64,000 nt of DNA from Hirundichthys speculiger (Eukaryota; Chordata; Actinopteri; Beloniformes; Exocoetidae): assembly GCA_018398805.1 (NCBI GenBank), contig JAGFBZ010002033.1, positions 1,449,501 to 1,513,500 on the forward strand, in the 5' to 3' direction. The notes beneath the pieces are model-generated. The model did no database searches. It saw nothing but the letters and a program-made list of their open reading frames with translations, and was not told the DNA's origin. The translations under genes were made by a program, and so were the position numbers. Positions 37,101 through 49,100 of the stretch are shown here, piece after piece (position 1 is the first letter of the stretch; every line of letters starts with the position of its first letter).

Positions 37101-40100
37101 ACTGACCTGCAGGCCTCTTGGCCAGGTTGAGGCAGTCAGCATGATAGACCTTCGGGCAGCCCGGCTTCTTACAGGACACAATCTGACCCCCGTCGCCACA
37201 GCTGAAGCACTCATCTTCCCTCTCCTTCGTTACCTGTTGCTTGGTCTTCTTCTTCATGGGGACCTTCCTCTTTCCTTCCTTTGGTTTCTCAGCTTGTGGC
37301 TGGCTCTGAGCAACAATGAGGAACAGGACTTTACAAGACAGTGCATTTTTGTTTCAAATTTAGTAAAGGCTAGACAGAGGAACGTGCCATCTATGACCAG
37401 AGCTTTGACAGGTTGAACAGAATATTTTACCTTTGGTCTAACCCCAAGGAAACCACTACAATTGGGTGCTCCGCACTTGCAGGCAGTCTTTCCATTGCCA
37501 AGACACTCCAGGTTGTAGTTGAAAGTCAGCTCCACACCTAAAGGTCAGATTACATCACATGTGCAAATTGTAAATCAATGAAACAATGTCCATTCTTGAT
37601 CTTATAAACAATCCCATGAACAGCCAAATGAGACAAACTGCATCAGTCAAACCTTTTGGGATGTCCTGCAGAGCAAACAACCCCACCCGGGTGTCCCCAT
37701 TCACAGTCCACTTCTGGGTTTCACAGTTTGGCTGGCAACTGTGGTTCATGAAGCGAGCCTGGTTCCCTTTGGGCCCAGCATCAATAATCCGGTCCTGGAT
37801 TTAAGAGGAAAAAATAAATAAATCTTAGTTTCCAAAAGTCATCCAATGTCCTCCAGAAATCAAGTGTGTTCCTAGGTGGTGGCATCATCTGTGTGTGTGT
37901 GGAGATCGGGCCCAGAATGACCTTGTCAAGTGTAAGCATGTAGAAGTTACAGATGTCGTTCTCCTGAGCATGTCTGATCCTGGCTCGACATTCTTCTTCA
38001 TCGATCACTTCTCCCACGTATTCACTCACAAAAGCTCCCTGATGGTGAAAATGGAGTGATGAAACAAAAAGTGATAACTAAGGTGCATCATTGGTCTAGT
38101 ATTTCTGCTGGCCGACCTTTTTTAAGTCCGACACGCTGCGTAAACCCCAGCCGCAGGACAGTGTCCTGTGAATCTCCACAGGCGTGTACTGCCTCTTTGT
38201 GAAAGCCTGGTTCTGACATCGCTCGCCTGCAGCACACACTTGAGGGTGGCACTCGTACATCAGCATGCGATTAATGCACTCCGAGTCGATGCCACATGGG
38301 TTTTCGTCAGATGCCTTACAGTTACAACGTGGGATCTCTGACAAGTCAGCCGTGATTATCTGCACTTTACCGATGGGCCGGTTGACCTGAGAAACAAAGG
38401 TAGCAGCATGATTTTTACAGCAGTCTAACTCAGATGGTATCACATCACATTAGATCATTAGAATATTTGGTAACTCATCCACTGTACCTTAATGTGCCTA
38501 TATGGAGGTGGTTTCTTGTCATTCTTTCTGTCCTCCTGAAGCTGCTTCATTTCCTTCTCTGCCTGGAGCTCTCTGAACCGCTCCGCTGCTTCAGTCAGGG
38601 CTACAAAAGGAAGAAATGAGCTGGACTGAGACCAGTAAACATGCACCTTGCAGAAGAACTTAAAAGAAGATTCTTGGGAGAGTATTTACAGTTAACTACT
38701 TGCAAAAAAAAACAAAAAAAACAAAAAAAAACATACCCTTCTTGTACACTGCATCTGCACCTTTCCCCATTTTTTCTATGTTGTGAGTATCACCCTCCAT
38801 GTACGGGAAGACTCTGGCCTGATAAGTCCATACAAAATCTTTTGAGCCAAAGAACTGCACGGGGAACTCTCCCACCTCATGCTTCATCCTCAGGATGTTA
38901 TTTGGGACATCTTTGGTCAGACAGACTTCAGCAGGCCACCACCTGAAGTATCAGATCAGCTTTCAGTGACAATAATAATATGTTCTGTCGCGCAGAGCCG
39001 CTGTGTACGCAGGGAAGTAAATGTTGTGTCCTTACCTGTAACGCCCCCATTTGACCCACATAGTATATCCTTAATACGAGGCTTCTTCCCAGCTTTGCAG
39101 TCGTTACAGAACCAGCTACCCTGAGGCATTTCCATATTTAAACACTCCTGATGGAAAGCAGCTGGACACGCTTCACAGCACAGCAGACTGCCACCTATAC
39201 ACCCACAGCACACACGTTCAAAATCAGTGCTGGATAATGATTTGGCTGCATGTAATCATTTATAATAGAGGGGGGAAAAAAGCTTAGGCAATCGTAGTCA
39301 CCCTGGGTCATGATTCAGCTGCAGTGTCCCTCAAGAAAGTGTTGGGAAAAATTACAATATGCAACATTTTAAACCGTAATAGAGGAACAAACAACCACTT
39401 GTTATGTGAAGATACAGTGATGTTTTTAATCAGAGTGCACTCCCTTTCTCCCTCTGCATGTCTCATATTTCCTACCTCGGGCCAGCCTTGCACACTCAAA
39501 CAGTGTTTTTTTTGTTCAGAGCGAGCAAAATTGTAAAACTTCCTCTGTTGTGTAATGACGCTTCTACAATACAGAAGATAAAATAGCAGAGCCACTATGA
39601 AGCTCTGTTAGTTAAGCAGGTGCAGCATGCATAGAGGCTAAAGGCACAGGTTCATGTCTCAGCCTGTGGCCTTTTGTTGCAGGTCTGCTCCCTTTCCTGT
39701 ACTATTCACTTTCAACTAGGGTCAAAAGAAAAAAAAAAGACTCTCACAAAGAGAACCATGTATTCCAAGCCCAAATTCTACATTTTTATCTAAGACTTAT
39801 CAGTTTTTGAGAAGCTGCACCCAAGTTTCAGTTTCAGCTGCATTCGTTTCAGTCTGAGTTGCTGTCAAGTTTCCTAGAATTGTACACTCAACCCTTATGA
39901 ACTTTTCAGTGAACCAGTCAAGCATGTTTGTCCGATTTTAGGATCCAAGTCACAGTCAAGTCACATTTTCAAAATGTAGGATGTGACCTCTGATGTTTAG
40001 TTCTGCCGTAAGCAAGGGGGTTTTCAAAAAGAAAACTAATGCAGATAGAGGAAATAAAGGAAATCTGCAGCAGAAGGCAGGCTTAAAAGGGACAGCAAAC

Positions 40101-43100
40101 ATATGATAAGTCAAATTGTTAGGACGGCAAACATTAATCAAAAATATGTACAACAAATTGCCTCAAGTGCTTTTCCATGTTTTGTGACTTATTAACAATG
40201 TTCTAATGATTAATTACCATCTTATACATGACAAGAGGCTTAGAAAAACAAGGTGGAAGTATGTTATAGCAGAGTGCGTTTTAAAATGGACAGGAAACAA
40301 CATTTGTGAAATCTCACAGACCCCAGATTACAGAAACTTTGTGAGATCACTGTTTCTATCTTCCTTAATTTAGAGCAGAATTTCTCCACGAGATCACAGT
40401 CTGCTGGCAGTGCATTTCTGCAGTAAAGTGGCCAATCAGAAAACACTTGAAGATGTTTAACTGAGCCAACACCAACAGAGCTCTGCCTATAGAAAAATCC
40501 TCAAATTTTTCTGAAATTGTGTCTCTTTGTAATTGTTGGTCTTTGCTGGACAAAATTCAATATGAAAACTGCTAAAAGAAGCTGAGTGATCCACTAACAT
40601 CTAAGACAAAGATGCTACAGTGACGAAGTCAATACATTATACAGAATGCATATGAGGCAGCTGACATAGCTAATATTGATATTAACATCCAAATACAAAT
40701 TAAAACATGTTGTTTTAACATTCAGATCGTGGCACCTTCCTCAAGGATTTCTTTGTTTTCATAGCTGTTGGACTTCGGGGTCAGTTTTGTGATTTTTGGA
40801 CATGACATTTTATTATTTATACATAATTTTGCCAAGTGGGAAGAGTGAAATGGGAAATATCAAGAACCACAAATTAATTTAGAGTCCACACTGCTTTCCT
40901 GAAGGATAAAGCACACTTTTTTTTTCCCCCAAGAGAGACAAGTTGATGTTTTTATTAGCATTTAAAACACTAAGAGAGAGATCAATAAAATGCATAGTGG
41001 TGTGTTCAGAGCCCCATTAATGGACTTGAACTTACTTATGAACTGAGTATTTCCAAGACTCAAGCGCAGACTCACCTTCAGAACAGACAAAGCACCAGCT
41101 GACGTTTATGTGTTCGTGGTTCTTGCAGCCCTTGCGAGGAGTGAAGTGGTTTGGACAGAGGAAACTGTTGTTGGCCAGCACCAGGCTGCCTGCTGCCATG
41201 CAGTTGTCGTTGGCATGATAGGCCACGGGACAGCGCACACATCGGGCCAACCGACCTGAAGCACACGCAGACAGGAAGCACAGACAACTTAATTCACACA
41301 AGCTCTGTAACAATAAAAAAAAAAAGGAAACACAACCCACCGAAGCCATTTAAGCACATTTTCATTTCAAATTTTCAGCCTCTTTAACATTGACTGAGCC
41401 AGTTTAGCAGGATTAAAAAAACAAAACAAACGATCTAAATGTGCCAAGATGAACTTAAAAATACATCCAATCGTGCCAAATCCTTATATAGCCAGTGTTT
41501 TATTGAGCTGCATCAATCTAGTAAAAGAACATGCATTTTTTGTGTCATAAGTGCATTTTTTTTTAATGTTTTTTCAAACGAAGAAAGCTTCTAAAATAGC
41601 AGCCTTTCTGTTTTATGCAACATCAACAAAGAGTTATTGCTTCCAGTTTCTATTTCAGCTACTTCTCTGTGCTTATCCAGACATTCACCAGGAAAAAAAA
41701 AAAAAAAATCACTTAAAAAAAATAGCAAAAACAAATTTTGATATGTATCCTTCGTGGACTGACTGAGTGTCACATATAGAGAACAGGAACATGGCTCACT
41801 TTAAACCAGGTTTTCACCAGGACTGTAAATCACAAGTTTTATCACTCTAAAACATTACATTGATTAAATGGATGATGGTTCAATGTTTCCAGAAATCACT
41901 AACTATGGCACAACACAACTTTGATTCAATTCAACAGAGGAGCTGCTGATGAGTGAAACAATATCATATGTTGGTTGAACTCACTTCCATTCATAGCACT
42001 GCAGGAAGCAGCTGTAGTGTATTGATGCTACTGAACTGCTCAATCATTAAATGGTTGTAGATCTAGTATTAACGTGCATCCAGCCATGAACCACTACTGG
42101 TGTGAATGGAGTTTCAATCTACTGGTCAGTCCACATCGGAGCAATGCTCTGGGCCTCTGGTGACCACAACTCATTATAGCAGTGTGAACGCAAATACACC
42201 CACGGCCACAGGGAGGGGTTTATTACACCGACATGCCTTGGTAATAGCTTCCCGGGTTCTGTTGGGCATTTTTCTTGCTGATGCAATTGGGTTTAGGCAT
42301 CCATTAAAAAACTCTTGGACTCTTTGGACCTCCTGCACCTCTTTCATCTCCATTTCTGCAGCAAGTTGGCAAACAACCGGCAGTCTTTTACTCTGTCCCA
42401 AAAGTTTAAGAGCCCAGTTGGAAATAATTTAGATCCTCAAAACTAGTTTATTTAAAAAGAAAAAAAAGAAGATTTTATGGTTAAATGCAGGAGAGGGAGA
42501 AGTTTATTTTTGTGAAAAGAGACATAGATGTGCACAGCCAGAGTTTCAGGAATTTTTTTTAAAGTTTAGATTAGAATAAAAACCAGAGAGCATATTTCTT
42601 TACTTTCTATGTCTTAAGTCAGCAGAAGAGCACTTACACACTTCGCTCTCAAACATCTCAAACAGACTTTCATGTATTTTGTTAATTCTAACAGAAACAT
42701 TTGTTTCAAAAAATGCTTTGAAAGATGTTTACTCTGCTGCAGCAGCATGTTCAGGCACATCTTAATAAATCAGGAAATTATAATGAAGCCAAACATGAAT
42801 TATAAACATACATATTACAGTCAATGACACAAGACACAATGTGCGGTTGAAAGCAATCGATATCAAGGAAGCTTACCTTTGGAGCTGCAGATGTTGAGAG
42901 GGTTGGCAATATGGCACGACAGACACACGTGGAGAGGGCACCGGAAGCCTTTGTTATGGGGCTGAGTGGCTGAGTAAGCCAGTATACAATCGGTGTGGTA
43001 GAATTTCCCACAGAGTGGTATGATGCAGCGCTTCAACCCATTACCAGACTTCTTACACACAAAACACGTGTGAACTCCTGACGGTGAAAAGAAATAGAAA

Positions 43101-46100
43101 TTTGAGGTTTTGCATTTAGAGGTCAGTAAGAGCTTCTTGGCCTTCTGAAAACCTACCACTTAAATTCTTAGTTCCACTAACCCTCCCTCCTTACATCTCA
43201 GACTAAAGGCAGGGTTATAGAGACCAAACAGAGCAAGGAAGCATACACAGCAGAGGAAGAAGACAAACATTGTTTTTCTCATTTTCCTTAAATTTATTGC
43301 TTTAATTATATGATCACCCTGAACTTGTTAAAGCTGCCCAGGAGGGCCTTCTAAGGAGGATTTCAGTGTTTTCATTCAAACTTATAAAAAGGCTTTTTTT
43401 TTTTTTTTATTAAATATGCAGCTGGCCTTTGTAGATACCACTCCAAACAGGATTTAAACATCCTGTTTTTAGCAGTGTTTCTAAAATGGCCCAGTGGTTT
43501 GAAAAAAAAAAAGTACAAACACTGAATGCTATTTACAACAGCTTTTAGAAATTGTTTTGGTGATATTAAGACATCAGAATTCTGGTGAAGATAACATTCA
43601 TTGTGAACCTCTGCAAAACTCACATCCAGAAAGAGGCCGAAAGTTATGTAATGCCCAGTTCTAGAGTAGAAACAGATCTGAACTGGCCCAAGTACCAGGC
43701 CAGCACCAACACCTGGTCAACAGCCAATATAAAAAACATGCTCACCAGTTTTGCATTCCTGGCAGATGAATTTTCCCTTGGGAGCAACAGACAAGCCAAT
43801 GCACCGCAGGTGGAAGGCTCCATAACAGTGGCCATCACACACCAGCAGGTCTCCTGTCCTCTCACACACCTGCACAAGCACATGCAGTAAGAGACCTGAT
43901 ACTGGTTTCACTGTCAAACAGTATGTGTCCTTGAGTGTTGTGAAAGGTGCTGATAAATACATTGTATTATTATCTTTATCATTATAAAAATGCAGGAAAC
44001 CAAGCTTCTTAAAACAGGAAAAAAGGAAAAGGTTGTCACCTGACAGACATTCTCCCTCAGGGATGAAGCTCCTAATTTCCCCTTTGCATCCACTTGGGAG
44101 GAGAGACTGCCATTCGAACCAGCCGGGACGGCCTGGACAAATAAATATCACGTATTGCAAACGTAGCACAGAACAAATTGGTGTTAGGTACAGAGCACAT
44201 TACTCTTTGATGGGGGACAAATAACTTATTGGCTCAGCACCAAAACACACACACACACACACACACCTCCAGTTTGGGAGTTAGTGTTGCAGGATGTGCA
44301 ATTTGCTTCTCTTCAGTGCTGCAAGGCTCCATCTCAGCCTCCTGCTTGGGAGTTTTACACTGCGGGGGGCTCGGAGACCTGGCCTCTGTGTGCTTGGAAG
44401 TAGCAGCAGGGACTGAGGATGTGCTGGATGCAGGCTTCTCTGTCTTCTCAAATGCAAACTATCCAATAAGATATTGCGTGTCATATGGTTAGACAGAACT
44501 TTAACATCTTACCAGTGGCTGAGATATGAGGTTACAATGTGAAGTCCTTTTAAGCTTATGCTTGCTTTAGTACCTGAGTTTTCTTGACCAAAACCTTCAC
44601 TTCTGATGTCACGCTAATGTCTCGCTTTTGCTCCTGGAAAGGAGAAAAAAAGAGCCAAATATAGTTTTAGTTTTTATCCATCACAGAGACTGCTGACATG
44701 AAGAGTCAGTTTGAACCTACCTTGTTCTTTGCAGGACCAGCAGACACCTCTTCTGTGGAACATTCTAGCACCTGCTGTGAAAGCTTCCCTGCCCTCCTCT
44801 TTTCTGGAATCACCAACCCGGTGTCTGACATAAAAAATAAATAAATAAATATGCATTTTCTATTAAGATGCAAAAAAATTAACATGTCACAGATGAGAAA
44901 AAGAAGTGATACAGTCAATGAAGATGATATATAGTAAAAAAAAAAAAAAAAAAAAAAAAAAACTGACTTAGGCTGACTGACCTGAATCAAGTGGAAGATT
45001 TGTTTCCTCTGCTTCCATATCGAGACACGGCTGCGTTGGGACAGGACACACCGATGGAGCTGCAGGAGAAAGCTCACCCTGAGAAAGACTTGGTTCCATC
45101 TCTGTCTGAGCATCAGTGGCCTCTGCTGATGACGAGGTGGAAGTATTGACCCCCTGTGTTGCAGTGAATTCACGAAGGGCCGGTATCCCTGAAGTCTCCT
45201 GGAAATTAACACACGACAACCAAGCATTTAGTGTATAAAATATGTAGTTTTGAATTAAATGCAGAACTTGTGGTTGCCTGTGTGTGATGGTGGATAATAC
45301 CATCTACAGGGTTACTTGTAACTGTTGTTTAAAGCAGCACATAGGCATTTTTTTGCCACTTTTAGCTGTAACTGTAGGCCCAGATGTGAAGTCATTTTTA
45401 CAACACAGTCCAAGATTGACTCGTTCGGTCACTGTTAAGTTTTTCTTCCGTCATTACTTTCTTGAACCTCTTGATGGGCAACGCAACGATGTCCACCGGA
45501 GCTTCTTTATTAATAATGTGCGACAAAGCACCATAAAGCAACACTCGGTTTTTTGCAAGAGACAATCAGGATGGGAGCCAACAGTTACTTTTGCAGGTTT
45601 TTGCCAATACTAAAGACAGATGATGGAAGCTAGACAACGCTTCTTGAAAGTAAAGTTCATAATTAAAGCATCAAATGATTTAAGTTTATTACTGAGCTCC
45701 ACTAAAGAACATCTTAATACCTTTCACCCTGCACCACGCTCTCTCTAGTTAAGTGCTGCATATTATTTTTATTCATTCCCATCCATTCTATGACATTAAG
45801 GGAAAAATTGCAGGTATTATTAGAAAGGAAGAATGTTATAGTGTTCTCCCAAATAGCAAATCTGTGTCTTTCATGGGGAATCTAAGAAAATAAAATCTTT
45901 GTAAAATAGACCTAATAACAGAGCAATTGAATTATTGCAAGAGATACATACACCTAATAATACAGAGAACATAAGTATCACGCAGAGATGGAAAACCTTA
46001 CAGTAAACATAATGCAACTACTGAAAAACTAAATAAAAACTAGAATCTAGCTGTAGAAAATCTACCTGCAATGAATAGTAACATATTTCCACTTTAAAGT

Positions 46101-49100
46101 CTTTCAAAGATTTTTAATCCTTGAATTTGGAAATAATTGGACCAAAATTAACTTTATATGAGTCAAATCTCTCTTTACAGAAGACAACCCACCGTTTACA
46201 TATGATGAGGTAATTGATTACATAACGAAATCAAAACTGGCTTGCAAAAAATAAACTAAATAACTGATACACATTTATGAAATGATTATTTGTTCAGAGA
46301 TGATAATTGAGTGCTACTGATTTGATTACTTTCAAAACATTTTGCAACAACTTTTTAAGCTGCAAATTGTTCTTTGGGTTTTTTTCAGATGTTCAGGACC
46401 ACTTTCTGAGAAAAATGAGCAACTGCTTCTTTTATCATAATGCCCTTGTTCTGACATCTCTACTAAAAGGAAACTAAAATGTCAAACTTCTCACCATTTT
46501 GTAAGTTTCTGAGGTGTGTTTCTTTGTCCTCTTTTTAGTGGAAAATATTTGTTCATATTCTTCCGTTGATTCCAGAAGCCTTTTAGTTGGTTTCCGGAGG
46601 CGTTTGTTCTCCAAGTGTCCTGTCCGAAAAGAAATCAACACAAATATTAATGTGTTACTCAGTTTAGCATCTTAGTGAATAAACCAAAAACCTCCAGTTT
46701 CGGTATTACCTGTCACGCTGCTCGTGTCTGAGGAATGCGAGTCATTCTCTGCGTGCTTCTCAACTCCTAGATCAGGATCCGGTGATGCTCCCACAGCGAA
46801 GGACTCCTTCATCCCAGCAGACACCTCACTCACAACGTTCATCCTTAACCTCGGCAGCCTCCTCAGCCACTTGCCAGCGCTTCTTTGGAGCCACCGATGT
46901 TTCTGAGTTCTTATCGAGGTAGCCGGCAGATGGTTCAGCAGCAACAAGAGAATCAGATCCTGGCTCAGCCAAGTCAGCGTGGCCGCTGACGAACTCCCTG
47001 CCGTAAGCTATATCAGCCAGTTCTGAAGATAGTCCAGGTATTCTGAATTTTGCTGGAAGTCTTTGCTTTCTACGCGGTTTCTCTGAACTCCCGTTCTGAG
47101 AGTTAGTGGGGAAGTCTTCACAGTGGTAGGTGTCAGCTGTCATCATAGCCGTTGTCCGATTCCTGCTTTTCGCCGGTGTTCCTTGAGGTGCCACGGGTTT
47201 CCCTGACTGGCCATTTTCTAATTTGAGCCCGAGTGTTAAACTACCACAAGAACCTCTCTGAGGGTGACTTCCTGCTGAAGTGGGCATTACCAGGGGTTCC
47301 TCCTTGATTAAGGAAGGGGATGGAGGGATGGTCAGGGGTTTGCCCTCTTTTTCCCTGGTATCATGCAGGTCTTTCAAGAGCATCAGGATAGTACTGAATT
47401 TATAACTTGAATCGGGTCTAAATACAGACAGGTCAGAGTCACTGCTGTCCTCCTTCACAAGAGATTTAAACGTTAGTTCTTTCACATCCTGAAAGGTATC
47501 CATTGGATACAGAGACAAAGACGGTGAGGTAGTTGGTGGATCTGGGAGGATGTTTTCAGTTTTGATCTTACCTGGTTGTAAAACGGGTTCACTTAAACCC
47601 TTAGACTTTGACTTAATCAATGAGCCATTACGAATGAGTTTCTTATCAAGCTTCCTTGAGCGTCGTTTTGGCGAGCTGTGATTTATAGAGAGCGATGCAT
47701 TGCTGGGGCATTCCCAGTTAGGTGACATTGCAGCTGTGATTGTGGTATCATTAAGTGACTTATCAGAACACTCATCTGTAGAAGCTTCTGTTGAGATTTG
47801 GCTTGTAGCCAGTGCATCTTTGAGATCGGTTTCTTCCTCCGCTTTTAGAGCTCTCGTCATCAGACGGCTGCTGGCAGGAAGAGCTCCAGAGTGTTTCTCA
47901 CTTGAACCTGAAGACAGTTCAACACAGCTGCCCAAACTCTGTTCGGCATCTTTAGATGCCAATTTACTTTTAAAAATGCTGGAAGAATCGGATGAACTTG
48001 CACTTTGGTTCACTTTTTGAATTGACTTCTTAGGTTTGACTGAACCATAGTCCTTTCTGACCAATATATCTTTATCCTGTACTGGGGAGACTGGTGTGCG
48101 TTTCGGGCGATGCAGCATCGGAACTGAATCCAGATCAGCATATGGTGAGTCCTTAGGCTCTTCTTTCAGTGCACGTGTTGTATGAAACTGGTCTGTTTCG
48201 TTTATAGCAGTGCTAGAGTCCTTTGATCCTCCAACTATATGACCAAATATGTCTGACAAACATTTCTTTTTCTTCTTGAAACCTTTGCTCTTGATGGCTT
48301 GAACGGTAGCGTTCTTGATGAGATGGTGCTCATTTCCGTTGGGGGGCTGACTGGGTGACGCTGGCACAGCGGGGTCAGCAGAGACAGATGGGGCCTTCGT
48401 TGTCTTTTCAGTGGGAAGAGGGTTGGGTATGCGTTCCCCTCCATTGATGGATACTGGAAGTGCACTTTTACTGTCCCTTTGTTGACCAGGGAGTAGAAGC
48501 TCAGCTTCTGCCACACCAATTTTCCATGCAGTCAGCAAACTTTTGGGAATCTGTCAAAAATTGGATTAACATTCAGAGTAGTGCGCAGAGCAAGTAGATA
48601 ATAGACTTTCAAGTTTATTTCCTCAACTTACCGTGTACTTGTAATCCTTATCCTTCTGTTTCCCTCTCCGCCTCAGCACAGGTAGGTCTTCAAATTGATG
48701 GCCCCCTTCAAAAGCAAGAATGACACTCCCTGGGACCCAGGAACGTTCCGCAACCTCCCCAATCGTTTCCAGGAAATACATCCGACAAGGACGGAGACTT
48801 GGAGCTGGAGCAAAAGAATAAAAAAACAGTCAGCGGTACATTCTGGCTTACACATGACATAATTACTTTCATTTTAATTAACTTCTAAGGTAGGAGATCA
48901 AGTTGAAGGCAATGATTTGACGATACAACGCAAGAGTCGTGCCATTAACATTCTCCAACCCATGAATGCAGTCATTACTACACACTAACATTTGTACCCA
49001 GGGGTCGGAGCATAAAGTAATTCAAACCTGACCTCAATTTTGATCTCGGCAACACAACTGTAAAGTTTTGTGACTGTTTTCCTGCTATAGCGTTAACCAG

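Noticed and set aside
46820..46835. Alternative donor GTT|GTGAGT in the nsd1 large exon as a way to avoid the frame break
   Set aside because: Joining it to the next exon would form a TGA stop at the junction, so it does not rescue the reading frame.
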